Notes: generated from the sequence alone by a model not told the origin. A stretch of 64,000 nt of DNA from Microbacterium croceum (GCF_023091245.1 NZ_JAHWXN010000001.1:868001-932000); one strand, 5' to 3'; counted from the first letter of the stretch, positions 40,652 through 49,273 are shown. Made by a program: numbers and translations.

Positions 40652-40738
40652 GGCTGAGATCCTACGCACCGGCGCATATCGGGAGCATATGAAGAACCGC
40701 ATACACCCCGGCAACAGCCCGCTGTCTTGGCTGGAGGC

Positions 40739-41407
40739 ATGAACAGCACCACCGTCTCCCTCCCACCCCGTGTGCGGCGCCGTCGACGGATCGCCCTCGC
40801 GGTCGTCGGCCTCGTCGCGGCGGTCATCGTCGCGTTCGCCGTGCAGCAGTCGCTCGCGGCGGCATCCGCCACCGTCCCACCGGGGCAGAGCACGGCGACC
40901 GGCGAGGCGATGCCGAACGGAGCGATCGACGGGAGCGTCGTCGCGCCCAGCGAGGCCGACGGCGTGATCCGCGATGGCGACCAGCCGACCGTGTTCGATG
41001 TGGATCGGGTCGCGGTCTCGAAGCTCGATCCGGCGTTGCTCGCCGCCCTGCAGCGCGCGGCCACGGATGCCGCCGATTCGGGAGTGACCTTCCTCGTCAA
41101 CAGCGGATGGCGCTCGCCCGTGCTGCAGGACCGGATGCTGCAGGACGCGATCGCGCACTACGGCTCTGAGGCGGAGGCTGCACGCTGGGTCGCCTCGTCG
41201 ACCACCTCGGCGCACGTCTCGGGCGATGCGGTCGACCTGGGTCCGCTGCCGACGCTGGACTGGCTCGCGCAGCACGGCGCCGGCTACGGGCTGTGCCAGA
41301 TCTACGCCAACGAGTCATGGCACTACGAGCTGCGGCCGGACGCGGTCACGCAGGGGTGCCCGCAGATGTACGACGATCCCACCGAAGACCCGAGGATGCA
41401 CCGATGA
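40739..41407 (+). CDS. vanY: VanY-like D-Ala-D-Ala carboxypeptidase (M15B), membrane anchored
   Basis: 222 residues. Basic start (PRVRRRRR) and one helix IALAVVGLVAAVIVAFAVQQ anchor it; the outer domain has M15B motifs: FLVNSGWRSPVLQDRML, SAHVSGDAVDLGP (zinc His and Asp) and ESWHYELRP (Glu base, His ligand). It would trim the terminal D-Ala from peptidoglycan precursors. First of three ATGA-coupled genes with alanine racemase and D-Ala ligase, divergent from a two-component system. A TTG four codons upstream is a possible start, as GGAGG sits very close to the ATG. Confidence 0.88.
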   Translation: MNSTTVSLPPRVRRRRRIALAVVGLVAAVIVAFAVQQSLAAASATVPPGQSTATGEAMPNGAIDGSVVAPSEADGVIRDGDQPTVFDVDRVAVSKLDPALLAALQRAATDAADSGVTFLVNSGWRSPVLQDRMLQDAIAHYGSEAEAARWVASSTTSAHVSGDAVDLGPLPTLDWLAQHGAGYGLCQIYANESWHYELRPDAVTQGCPQMYDDPTEDPRMHR

Positions 41408-42534
41408 CCGCCGTGCTCACGCCCACGCGGACGCCGCTGTCCGCCCTCGTCGCGCCCACACTCCAGACGATTCCGGAGGCCGTCGCCGCGAACGTGCGAC
41501 AGGTGCGCGCCGCGACCTCGTCGACCGTCATGGCGGTCGTGAAGGCCGACGGCTACGGCCATGGCGCGGTCACTGTCGCGCGGGCCGCCGTCGATGCGGG
41601 TGCGGAGTGGCTGGGGGTGACCGAGGTCGCGGAGGCCGTGGCGCTGCGCGAGGCCGGTCTCTCGGTGCCGATCCTGTCGTGGCTGAACCCCGCCGGGGCA
41701 GATGCCGTGCGCGCCGCCGCCCAGCGCATCGACATCGCGGTGGGCTCGGTGGAGGAGCTGCGCCAGCTGGTGGCGGATGCCGAGGAGCCGGTGCGCGTGC
41801 ACCTGCATCTCGACACGGGCATGGCGCGAGGAGGGTGCGCGGTGGACGACTGGGCCGAGCTGCTGCGTGTCGCGCGGCGGGGGGCCGCCGCCGGGCGCCT
41901 CGAAGTCGTGGGGGTCATGGGGCATCTGCCGCGGGCCGACGAGGCCGACCCGGCTGCCAACGCCGCCGCCGTGCTGCGGATGCGGCAGGGGCGGGACGCC
42001 GTGCTGCGGGCCGGCTTCGGTCCGCTCCTCGTGCACCTCGCCGCGACGGCTGGCGCGCTGACCGACCCCTCCACGCACTTCGGGATGGTGCGCATCGGCG
42101 CGGGGCTCGTCGGGATCGATCCCTCCGAGACGGTGGCTCTGGCCGGGGCATCCCGGTTCACGGCATCCGTCGTGCACAGCGCGGGGGTGCCGGCCGGCAC
42201 CGCGGTCGGCTACGGCGGAACCTGCGTCCTGCCGAGGGCGACGCACCTCGGCCTGGTCGGGGTGGGCTACGCCGACGGCATCCCGCGGCAGCTGAGCGCC
42301 GAGGCCGGCGTCGAGATCGGAGGGAGGCGGTATCCGATCGTGGGGCGGGTCTCGATGGATCAGATCGTGGTGGACACGGGGGAGGAGCGGTATCCACGGG
42401 GGACCGCGGTGACGCTGTTCGGACCGGAGGGCGGCGCCGTGCCATCGATACAGGACTGGGCGCGCTGGGCGGGGACGATCCCGCACACCATCGTGACGGG
42501 GATCGGCCCTCGCGTGCAGAGGAGCATCGCATGA
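41404..42534 (+). CDS. alr: Alanine racemase
   Basis: 376 residues from ATG 41404 (ATGA overlap). PLP lysine K47 in AVVKADGYGHG, catalytic tyrosine region VGVGYADGIPRQL, then IVGRVSMDQIVVD and VTLFG. All motifs of fold-III alanine racemases. In van clusters of the D-Ser type a racemase (VanT) lies beside the ligase; this protein lacks the VanT membrane domain. Converts L-Ala (or L-Ser, not excluded) to the D form for the ligase encoded next. Confidence 0.93.
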   Translation: MTAVLTPTRTPLSALVAPTLQTIPEAVAANVRQVRAATSSTVMAVVKADGYGHGAVTVARAAVDAGAEWLGVTEVAEAVALREAGLSVPILSWLNPAGADAVRAAAQRIDIAVGSVEELRQLVADAEEPVRVHLHLDTGMARGGCAVDDWAELLRVARRGAAAGRLEVVGVMGHLPRADEADPAANAAAVLRMRQGRDAVLRAGFGPLLVHLAATAGALTDPSTHFGMVRIGAGLVGIDPSETVALAGASRFTASVVHSAGVPAGTAVGYGGTCVLPRATHLGLVGVGYADGIPRQLSAEAGVEIGGRRYPIVGRVSMDQIVVDTGEERYPRGTAVTLFGPEGGAVPSIQDWARWAGTIPHTIVTGIGPRVQRSIA

Positions 42535-43487
42535 CGACGAACGTGCTTGTCATCGGCGGCGGACAGAACGCCGAGCATGAGGTGTCGCTGGCATCGGCGG
42601 CCGCGGTCGCCGCCGCATTGCGGATGGGGGATCACACGGTCACCACCGTGACGATCGATCGCGAGGGGATCTGGCGGGCGGACGGCATCCCGACCGGGGT
42701 CTCCGCGGCCGAGTCGCTGGCCCTTGCCGTGCCGCTGTTGGGCCGGGCGGATGTCGTCTTCCCCGCGGTGCATGGAGCGCTCGGCGAGGATGGCGCGCTG
42801 GCGGCGGTCTGCGCGCTCGCGGGGGTGCGGGTGGTCGGATCCGCGTTGCGCGCGGGAGCGATCGGCATGGACAAGTGGACGACCAAGCTGGTGGCGGATG
42901 CCGTGGGGCTGCGCACGGCTCGCGGACAGCTGGTCGCCGCGGCCGACATCGGCGATGTCGAGTTCGAGGGGCCGGTGGTCGTGAAGCCGGTGTCGGCGGG
43001 GTCGAGCTACGGGGTGGGCCTGGTCACGGAGGAGGGTCAGCTGCTCGACGCCCTGCGGGAGGCCGCGCGCTTCGACAGCCGGATCCTGGTCGAGGAGGTC
43101 GTGCGGGGGCGCGAGATCGACGTGGCGGTGCTGCGGGAGGCCGGCGGTGTGCGCTGGGCGGCACCGCCGCTCGAGATCCACGCGACCGGGCTGTTCGACA
43201 CCGCCACGAAGTACGACGGGAGCGCGCGCTTCGAGGTGCCGGCGTCGCTGGACGCGGCCGAGACGGCAGCGTTGAAGCGGGCGGCCATCGCCGTGTTCGA
43301 CGCGCTCGGCTGCGCGGGCGTCGCCCGGATGGACTTCTTCCTCACCGACGAGGGGCCGGTGCTGAACGAGGTCAACACCATGCCCGGTATGACCGCGGCC
43401 TCGCAGGTGCCACGCATGTTCGCGGCCGCGGGTGTGAGCTACGTCGACCTGGTGGCGAGGATGGTGCGGGCGGCCGTGGCGGGGTGA
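42531..43487 (+). CDS. D-alanine--D-alanine ligase family protein
   Basis: 318 residues, short for Ddl (usually 310-370). ATP-grasp motifs: VLVIGGGQNAEHEVSLASAA, VVFPAVHGALGEDGALAAVC, KPVSAGSSYGVGLV, and MDFFLTDEGPVLNEVNTMPG. The omega loop reads DTATKYDGSARFEVPA: the Tyr after Lys is kept, arguing against D-Lac (VanA) specificity and for D-Ala or D-Ser, while the loop is shorter than in mycobacterial Ddl. Third gene of the VanY-Alr-ligase trio. Whether it is the housekeeping Ddl or an accessory one cannot be told here. Confidence 0.9.
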   Translation: MTTNVLVIGGGQNAEHEVSLASAAAVAAALRMGDHTVTTVTIDREGIWRADGIPTGVSAAESLALAVPLLGRADVVFPAVHGALGEDGALAAVCALAGVRVVGSALRAGAIGMDKWTTKLVADAVGLRTARGQLVAAADIGDVEFEGPVVVKPVSAGSSYGVGLVTEEGQLLDALREAARFDSRILVEEVVRGREIDVAVLREAGGVRWAAPPLEIHATGLFDTATKYDGSARFEVPASLDAAETAALKRAAIAVFDALGCAGVARMDFFLTDEGPVLNEVNTMPGMTAASQVPRMFAAAGVSYVDLVARMVRAAVAG

Positions 43488-43543
43488 GCGCGGGCTCGCC
43501 ACCGGCTCTCGACTTTCCGGGAGGGAAGGCGGATGCTGGACGC

Positions 43544-43933
43544 ATGACAGCGTTCACTGCAGAAGGCGCGTTCAGCGGGTTCAGCGTCGATGACATCGAT
43601 GCGGCGGAGGCGTTCTACGGCTCCACTCTGGGGCTCGACGTCCAGCGCAATGCCATGGGGTTCCTCGATCTGCGGCTGCCGAGCGGCGGATCGATCCTCA
43701 TCTACGCGAAGCCTAACCACGAGCCGGCGAGCTTCACGATCCTGAACTTCCCCGTCGGCGACATCGATGCCGCGGTCGACGAGCTCATCGACCGCGGGGT
43801 GACGACCAAGATCTACAGTGACGCCGAGTTCCCCTCGGACGACCGGGGCATCGTCCGCGGCGACGGGCGGGGACCGGACATCGCGTGGTTCCGCGACCCC
43901 GCGGGCAACGTGCTGGCCGTGCTGCAGGCCTGA
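43544..43933 (+). CDS. VOC (glyoxalase/dioxygenase superfamily) protein
   Basis: 129 residues. Two beta-alpha-beta-beta-beta modules: FSGFSVDDIDAAEAFYGSTL ... SILIYAKPNHEPASFTILNF and DIDAAVDELIDRGVTTKIY ... IAWFRDPAGNVLAVLQA. Typical VOC fold that binds a metal or small toxic ligand; the metal ligands are not complete enough to assign a reaction. Its 3' end overlaps the opposite-strand 101-residue gene by 121 bases. Confidence 0.88.
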   Translation: MTAFTAEGAFSGFSVDDIDAAEAFYGSTLGLDVQRNAMGFLDLRLPSGGSILIYAKPNHEPASFTILNFPVGDIDAAVDELIDRGVTTKIYSDAEFPSDDRGIVRGDGRGPDIAWFRDPAGNVLAVLQA

Positions 43934-44118
43934 TCCTGCGCGGACGGCTCCTCGAACAGCACGACGCAGGTGCCGGCCGAGGTGCCGATGATGCGGTAGC
44001 TCGCCGTGACGTCGTCGCTGGTGAGGCTGAGGCGCAGGCCGGGTGGCGTGCGGCGGGGGACCTCGACGGCACCTCCGTCGAACGGTCCTCCCTGGATCGT
44101 CAGTCGCACCGGCGCCAT
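43813..44118 (-). CDS. Small conserved hypothetical protein downstream of the helicase
   Basis: 101 residues from ATG 44118, seven bases after the helicase stop with GAGGT before it. N-terminal ~60 residues (PVRLTIQGGPFDGGAVEVPR; LSLTSDDVTASYRIIGTSAG; VVLFEE) are regular beta-rich protein; the remaining 40 are Ser/Pro/Arg-rich and lie antisense to the VOC gene, so the end may be extended by loss of an earlier stop. No family recognised. Probably co-transcribed with the helicase. Confidence 0.55.
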   Translation of the reverse strand: MAPVRLTIQGGPFDGGAVEVPRRTPPGLRLSLTSDDVTASYRIIGTSAGTCVVLFEEPSAQDQACSTASTLPAGSRNHAMSGPRPSPRTMPRSSEGNSASL

Positions 44119-44125
44119 GTCGACC

Positions 44126-46672
44126 TCAGAGCCGGTCGACCGCGGTGACGGTGACCACCGCGGCGCCTTCCGCGTCGGAGGCGGCGAGGTCGACGGTCGC
44201 GGAGATGCCCCAGTCGTGGTCTCCGGCGGGGTCGTCGAGGATCTGGCGGACGGTCCACGTCTCGGCGCCTTCGGTGAGCAGCAGCAGCTTCGAGCTGCGC
44301 GCGTCGGCGCCCGTGAGGATCTCGTCGTGGTCGGCGAAGTATCCGTCGAGCGCATCCGACCAGGCATCCGCACCGAAGTCGGGATCGAGCTCGGCGAGGG
44401 CATCCACGTCTTCGCGCGCCGCGAGCTGTACCCGGCGGAACAGCTCGTTGCGCACCAGGATCCGGAAGGCGCGCACGTTGCTCGTGAGGCGCTTGGGCGC
44501 AGGGGGCACGATCGGCTCGTCACTGCTCCCCGGTCCCTGAGCGAGACCCGGCGCAGCCGGATCGAGACGAAGGGCTTCCCACTCGTCGAGCAGACTGGAG
44601 TCGACCTGGCGCACCAGTTCGCCCAGCCACTCGATCAGGTCGCGGAGGTCCTCGTTCTTGAGTTCCTCGGGGATCGTCTGCGAGGCCGCGCGGTAGGCGT
44701 CGGAGAGGTACCGCAGCACCACGCCCTCCGAGCGAGCGATCTTGTAGTACGCGACATATTCCCCGAACGACATGGCGCGTTCGTACATATCGCGCACCAC
44801 CGACTTCGGGTGCAGCTCGAAGTCGCGGATCCACGGCTGCGCGGCGCTGAAGGTCTCGAACGCGGCGCTGAGCAGTTCGTCCAGCGGTTTCGGGTAGGTG
44901 ACCTGCTCGACCAGCTCCATGCGCTCGTCGTACTCGATCCCTTCGGCCTTCATCGCGCCGATCGCCTCGCCGCGGGCGAGGAACTCCTGCTGCCCGAGGA
45001 TGGCCCGCGGGTCGTCGAGCGTGGATTCGACGATCGAGATCATGTCGAGCGCGAACGCGGGGCTCTCCGGGTCCAACAGCTCGAACGCGGCGAGGGCGAA
45101 CGGCGACAGCGGCTGGTTCAGCGCGAAGTTCGGCTGCAGGTCGACCGTGAGGCGCACTTCGTCTCGTCGCTCCGCTTCTCGCTCAGCACGCGGGTCTCCC
45201 GGAACGCGCTCCACGACCCCCGATTCGCGCAGGGTCCGGTAGATGCCGAGGGCCCGCAGCGCGAGCTCGCGCTGGCGTCTCCGGGGCTCGTGGTTGTCGT
45301 ATACCAGCGCGCGTATATTCCCGAACACGTCGCCGCCGCGGCCGATCACGTTGAGCATCATGGCGCTCGTGATCTGCATGTGCGAGGTGAGCGTCTCCGG
45401 CACCGCGTCGATGAGCTTGCGGAAAGAGGGCTCTCCCCACGACACGAAGCCGTCCGGCGCCTTCTTGCGCACGATCTTGCGCTTCTTCTTCGGATCGTCA
45501 CCGGCCTTGCGGATCGCGGCGAGGTTCTCGGTCTCGTGCTCCGGCGCCTGGGCGACGACGGTGCCGGCGGTGTCGTAGCCGGCCCGGCCGGCTCGGCCCG
45601 CGATCTGGTGGAACTCGCGGGCGTTGAGCTGCCGCATCCGCGTGCCGTCGAACTTCGTGAGCGCGGTGAGCAGCACGGTGCGGATGGGCACGTTGATGCC
45701 GACGCCGAGCGTATCGGTGCCGCAGATCACGCGCAGCAGTCCTCGTTGGGCGAGCTGTTCGACCAGGCGGCGGTACTTCGGCAGCATCCCCGCGTGGTGC
45801 ACGCCGATGCCGGCGCGGAGGAAGCGCGAGAGCGTCTTGCCGAACGCGGTGGTGAAGCGGAACCCGCCGATCAGCTCGGCGATCTGGTCGCGCTGATCGC
45901 GGGTGGCGACCTTGGCGCTGGAGAGTGCCTGAGCCCGCTCCATCGCGGCGGCCTGCGAGAAGTGCACGATGTATACCGGCGCCTGGCCGGTGTTCAGCAG
46001 ATCGTCGATGGTCTCGTGGATCGGGGTCTGCTCGTAGAAGAAGTGCAGGGGCACCGGGCGCTCGACGCCGGTCACCGAGGCGGTCTCCCTGCCCGTGCGG
46101 CGGGAGAGGTCGGCGGCGAGCTCGGTCACGTCGCCGAGTGTCGCCGACATCAGGATGAACTGCGCCTGCGGCAGCTCCAGCAGCGGCACCTGCCACGCCC
46201 ACCCGCGGTCGGGGTCGGCGTAGAAGTGGAACTCGTCCATCACGACCTGACCGACCGGCAGCTCTGTTCCCTGACGGAGGGCGAGGTTCGCGAGGATCTC
46301 GGCCGTGCAGCAGATGATCGGCGCATCCGCATTGACCGAGGAGTCGCCGGTGATCATGCCGACGTTCTCGGCGCCGAAGACGTCGACGAGAGCGAAGAAC
46401 TTCTCGCTCACCAGAGCCTTGATCGGCGCCGTGTAGTAGCTGCGGGCGCCGGCGTTCAGTGCCGAGAAGTGCGCGGCGATCGCGACGAGCGACTTGCCGG
46501 TGCCCGTCGGGGTCGACAGGATCAGGTTCTTGCCGGAGACGATCTCGATGACGGCCTCGTCCTGCGCGGGATACAGGCTGATCCCGGTGGACTCCGCCCA
46601 TTCGACGAACGCCAGATAGACGGTGTCCGCATCGGCTCCGGCGGGAGGGGCGGCGTCGAGGAGGGAGGGCAT
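44126..46672 (-). CDS. Ski2-like DEAD/DEAH-box helicase with DUF3516
   Basis: 848 residues. Motif I STPTGTGKS, motif Ia TAPIKALVSEKF, motif II MDEFHFY (DEVH-like), motif III LMSATLGD, motif V GTDTLGVGINVP, motif VI HQIAGRAGRAGYD, then the long C-terminal DUF3516 region (GFVSWGEPSFRKLIDAVPET; DLIEWLGELVRQVDSSLLDE). Superfamily-2 RNA helicase typical of actinobacteria, role in RNA metabolism likely but unproven. A diverged REP-like repeat is translated near residue 700 (PGLAQGPGSSDEP). A small gene follows closely. Confidence 0.9.
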   Translation of the reverse strand: MPSLLDAAPPAGADADTVYLAFVEWAESTGISLYPAQDEAVIEIVSGKNLILSTPTGTGKSLVAIAAHFSALNAGARSYYTAPIKALVSEKFFALVDVFGAENVGMITGDSSVNADAPIICCTAEILANLALRQGTELPVGQVVMDEFHFYADPDRGWAWQVPLLELPQAQFILMSATLGDVTELAADLSRRTGRETASVTGVERPVPLHFFYEQTPIHETIDDLLNTGQAPVYIVHFSQAAAMERAQALSSAKVATRDQRDQIAELIGGFRFTTAFGKTLSRFLRAGIGVHHAGMLPKYRRLVEQLAQRGLLRVICGTDTLGVGINVPIRTVLLTALTKFDGTRMRQLNAREFHQIAGRAGRAGYDTAGTVVAQAPEHETENLAAIRKAGDDPKKKRKIVRKKAPDGFVSWGEPSFRKLIDAVPETLTSHMQITSAMMLNVIGRGGDVFGNIRALVYDNHEPRRRQRELALRALGIYRTLRESGVVERVPGDPRAEREAERRDEVRLTVDLQPNFALNQPLSPFALAAFELLDPESPAFALDMISIVESTLDDPRAILGQQEFLARGEAIGAMKAEGIEYDERMELVEQVTYPKPLDELLSAAFETFSAAQPWIRDFELHPKSVVRDMYERAMSFGEYVAYYKIARSEGVVLRYLSDAYRAASQTIPEELKNEDLRDLIEWLGELVRQVDSSLLDEWEALRLDPAAPGLAQGPGSSDEPIVPPAPKRLTSNVRAFRILVRNELFRRVQLAAREDVDALAELDPDFGADAWSDALDGYFADHDEILTGADARSSKLLLLTEGAETWTVRQILDDPAGDHDWGISATVDLAASDAEGAAVVTVTAVDRL
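44532..44573. repeat. Diverged REP-like repeat inside the helicase gene
   Basis: GGTCCCTGAGCGAG ... CGAGACGAAGGG, the well-known actinobacterial variant of the CCTTCGACA-CTCAGGG repeat, here in the linker between the helicase DUF3516 region and the C-terminal domain, read in frame. Confidence 0.65.
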
Positions 46673-46720
46673 GGTCCTCCGATCATCCCACCCTCAGATG
46701 AACGGTCCCGGCACGGAGGC

Positions 46721-46806
46721 GTTCACAACTCCTCAAGTAGTTCGGCTCGCAGGCCGGAGAACACCTGAATTGGCGTGTCGAACCTGGTCTTTGAGGAGTT
46801 ATGAAC
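46721..46806. repeat. Palindromic element, copy 3 (GTTCACAACTCCTCAAG ends)
   Basis: 86 bases from GTTCACAACTCCTCAAG to TTTGAGGAGTTATGAAC in the gap between the helicase start and the deoD stop. Ends match copies at 3733-3829 and 27083-27168; the interior does not. Confidence 0.8.
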
Positions 46807-46820
46807 GCAAAGACCCGGTG

Positions 46821-47534
46821 TCAGACCGCGGTGGCCGCCTGCAGGGCGATGCGGATCATGTCGCCGAACGTCTGCTCGCGCTCCTGCGCCGTGGTCTCCT
46901 CACCCGTGACGATGTGGTCCGACACCGTGCAGATGCTCAGCGCACGGCGGCCGTGGAACGCGGCGAGGGTGTACAGCCCGCTGGTCTCCATCTCCACTCC
47001 GAGCGCGCCGTGCTGCACGAAGGGCGCCGTGAGCTCGGGGCGGGTGCTGTAGAACTGGTCGCTCGACAGCAGCAGTCCCACGTGCACCGACGACTCCAGC
47101 GGCTCGCGCTCGCTCGCCTCGACCGCGGCGCGCAGCAGGGAGAAGTCCGCGACCGGCGCGTAGTCGAGCCCGTGGAAGCGCACCCGGTTGATACCCGAGT
47201 CCGTGCAGGCGCCGTTGGCGATGATGATGTCGCGCACCTTCAGCTTCTCGGTCAGCGCTCCGCACGACCCCACCCGCACGATGGTCTGCACGTCGTACGA
47301 CGTGAACAGCTCGGTGGCGTAGATCGCCATGGACGGCTGCCCCATGCCCGAGCCCTGCACCGAGACGCGGTGCCCCTGCCACGTGCCGGTGAAGCCCAGC
47401 ATCCCGCGGGTCTCGGAGTACAGCTCCGCGTCGTCGAGGAAGGTCTCGGCGATCCACTTCGCCCGCAGCGGGTCGCCGGGGAACAGGACGATGGGGGCGA
47501 TCTGACCGGGCTCTGCGGCGATGTGCGTGCTCAT
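46821..47534 (-). CDS. deoD: Purine-nucleoside phosphorylase, DeoD type
   Basis: 237 residues from ATG 47534. N-terminal HIAAEPGQIAPIVLFPGDPL, phosphate site GMGQPSMAIYATELF, VRVGSCGALTEKLKVRDIII, and substrate motif GALGVEMETSGLYTLA with catalytic acid in ICTVSDHIVTGEE: the hexameric DeoD family. Phosphorolyses purine (deoxy)nucleosides to base and sugar phosphate in salvage. Upstream is the AlkD-like gene, 14 bases away, possibly in one transcript. A longer upstream in-phase frame is rejected because it crosses that gene. Confidence 0.93.
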   Translation of the reverse strand: MSTHIAAEPGQIAPIVLFPGDPLRAKWIAETFLDDAELYSETRGMLGFTGTWQGHRVSVQGSGMGQPSMAIYATELFTSYDVQTIVRVGSCGALTEKLKVRDIIIANGACTDSGINRVRFHGLDYAPVADFSLLRAAVEASEREPLESSVHVGLLLSSDQFYSTRPELTAPFVQHGALGVEMETSGLYTLAAFHGRRALSICTVSDHIVTGEETTAQEREQTFGDMIRIALQAATAV

Positions 47535-47548
47535 CGACTCAGCGTAGG

Positions 47549-48217
47549 TCAGCCCTCGCGGCGTCGCACCATCTCGCCGATCCACAGCGGGGCGAACGGC
47601 GAGGTGCAGCCCGGCGCCGTGGGGTAGTCGGCCAGCACCTGCAGTCTCTCGCCGATGGCCAGCGCCCGCGCCCGCAGCTCCGGATGATGGATGCCGATCT
47701 GCGCGAGGGTCTCGTTCATCGACCACTGCAGCCGCTTCGGAGCATCTTTCAGGTCGCGTTCGATCAGATCGAGCAGGTGGTCGAGATCGAGGCCGTCCGG
47801 CTGTGTCACGACGCGTACGGAGGTGAGCGACCAGGCCGCGGCGGCGACCGTCGGATCGGGATCGTCGAACCAGCGCAGACGCATCTCCTCGGCGAGAGGC
47901 GTCTTCTTCGCCACGTAGTTCACGAACCAGTCGTTGACTTTGGGCGGATGTGTCTCGCGCAGCATCGCGTCGAGCTCGTCCGGCGTGAAGGCGCGCGGCG
48001 TGCAGATGAGCAGCGCGAGCAGTCGCGCGCCGGTCTCGCCCGTCGCCCACAGCTCCTTCGCGAGCGGCTGATCGGTCTTGATGCGCTTCGCCAGCGTGCG
48101 CAGGCGGCTGAGGTTCATGCCGTGGTCGTCGCCGCGCTTCTCGTTCGCGGCGCGCATCTTCGGATCCTCGAGGGCGGCGAGTTCGCCGAGAGCCTCCGGC
48201 AGCGTCATGTCGGGCAT
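47549..48217 (-). CDS. DNA alkylation repair (AlkD-like) protein
   Basis: 222 residues of HEAT-like helical repeats: MRAANEKRGDDHGMNLSRLR, TDQPLAKELWATGETGARLL, KVNDWFVNYVAKKTPLAEEM, RWFDDPDPTVAAAAWSL and RLQWSMNETLAQIGIHHPEL. This matches the DNA-alkylation-repair (AlkC/AlkD-related) family seen in actinobacteria. Key glycosylase residues of AlkD cannot be assigned securely, so repair activity is family-level inference. Ends in APLWIGEMVRRREG. Lies between deoD and the FUSC gene on the same strand. Confidence 0.78.
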   Translation of the reverse strand: MPDMTLPEALGELAALEDPKMRAANEKRGDDHGMNLSRLRTLAKRIKTDQPLAKELWATGETGARLLALLICTPRAFTPDELDAMLRETHPPKVNDWFVNYVAKKTPLAEEMRLRWFDDPDPTVAAAAWSLTSVRVVTQPDGLDLDHLLDLIERDLKDAPKRLQWSMNETLAQIGIHHPELRARALAIGERLQVLADYPTAPGCTSPFAPLWIGEMVRRREG

Positions 48218-48238
48218 GCGTCCAGGGTAGGCCGCGCG

Positions 48239-49273
48239 TCAGTCCTCGACCAGCTGATCGCGGATGCGCCGCAGGTCCTCCATCATCGACCCGATCAGGA
48301 TCCAGTGCTGCGACGCCGGCGGGCGGATGACCAGGGGAGCCGTCAACGCGGGGATGGCGGAGGTGAGCGCTTCCGGCTCCTGGGCGACGTCGGCGATCTG
48401 CACTGCGAGGCGCACGTCGTGCCCGGCCCGGCGCAGCTGCTCGGCGATCGCGGCGACGGCGGGTTCATCGCCGATCGAGTCGTCGTAGTGGTCGAAGTAG
48501 GCCCGCGTCATGCCGATGACCTGGGTGACGATGGGCGACAGCCGCTCCAACAGTTCCCGCATCTCCCGCAGGTCGGCGCGGTGGGTGGAGCGCCGGGGAT
48601 TCAGCGTCAGCGACTCCTCGCCGGCCGCGATGGAGGCTTCGGCCGCATCCTTCATCGGACGCAGCAGCCGTGCCTCCAGCATCAGCTCCTGCATCCTGGC
48701 CGGGGTCTGCGGCGAGGGCAGCGCGTCGGCGAGGCGGTCGAGGCAGGCTGCCAGCTCGCCGCCCAGCAGGCCGAGGTCGCGCCGGGCGGGGGCGACGAGC
48801 ACCGGAGGCACGATCGCGGCGTTCACCACGATGCCGATCGCGACGCCGATCAGCGTCTCGACGATGCGCGCGAATGCGTACTCCGGACTCGACGATCCGA
48901 GCGCGAGCACCAGCATCGCCGAGATCGCGACCTGGTTTCCGGTCCCCGGTGAGGCTCGGAACACCCACGCGACGAGCATGGCGACCACGATCGCGAGCAG
49001 CACGATCCAGCTCGGCGACCCCAGCAGCAGGCCGAGAGCCATGGCGATCACGACGCCGGCGATCACCCCGATGCTGCGCTCGAGCGCCTTCGAGAGGGAC
49101 TGGTTCACGCTGGGCTGCACGACCAGCAAAGCGGCGATCGCGGCGAAGACGGGGAGCTGCGCCGGGAACACCCACCCGGCGATCAGCCACGCCGAGATCG
49201 TCGCTGCGGCGGACTTGACCACCTGCAGCAACGGGGAGCGCTGCGAAGCGCGGATCGCGGCGGGGATGCGCAT
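48239..49273 (-). CDS. FUSC family (aromatic acid exporter-like) membrane protein
   Basis: 344 residues from ATG 49273 (GGAGAGC before it). N-terminal helices: VVKSAAATISAWLIAGWVFP, QLPVFAAIAALLVVQPSVNQ, SIGVIAGVVIAMALGLLLGS, WIVLLAIVVAMLVAWVF and IVETLIGVAIGIVVNAAIVP; then a cytoplasmic helical C-terminus (ARMQELMLEARLLRPMKDAA). FUSC/DUF939-like, related to AaeB exporters. Substrate unknown. The start region lies beside a heptanucleotide repeat and the divergent DUF998 gene. Confidence 0.85.
   Translation of the reverse strand: MRIPAAIRASQRSPLLQVVKSAAATISAWLIAGWVFPAQLPVFAAIAALLVVQPSVNQSLSKALERSIGVIAGVVIAMALGLLLGSPSWIVLLAIVVAMLVAWVFRASPGTGNQVAISAMLVLALGSSSPEYAFARIVETLIGVAIGIVVNAAIVPPVLVAPARRDLGLLGGELAACLDRLADALPSPQTPARMQELMLEARLLRPMKDAAEASIAAGEESLTLNPRRSTHRADLREMRELLERLSPIVTQVIGMTRAYFDHYDDSIGDEPAVAAIAEQLRRAGHDVRLAVQIADVAQEPEALTSAIPALTAPLVIRPPASQHWILIGSMMEDLRRIRDQLVED

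Noticed and set aside
42875..43543. Upstream extension of the VOC gene in the same phase
   Set aside because: It overlaps the D-Ala ligase gene in another frame and is Arg/Gly-rich nonsense; the VOC fold starts at 43544.
44006..46768. A 920-codon open frame on the plus strand opposite the helicase
   Set aside because: Antisense to an unmistakable helicase with all motifs; the sequence is Arg/Val/Glu-rich without any domain.
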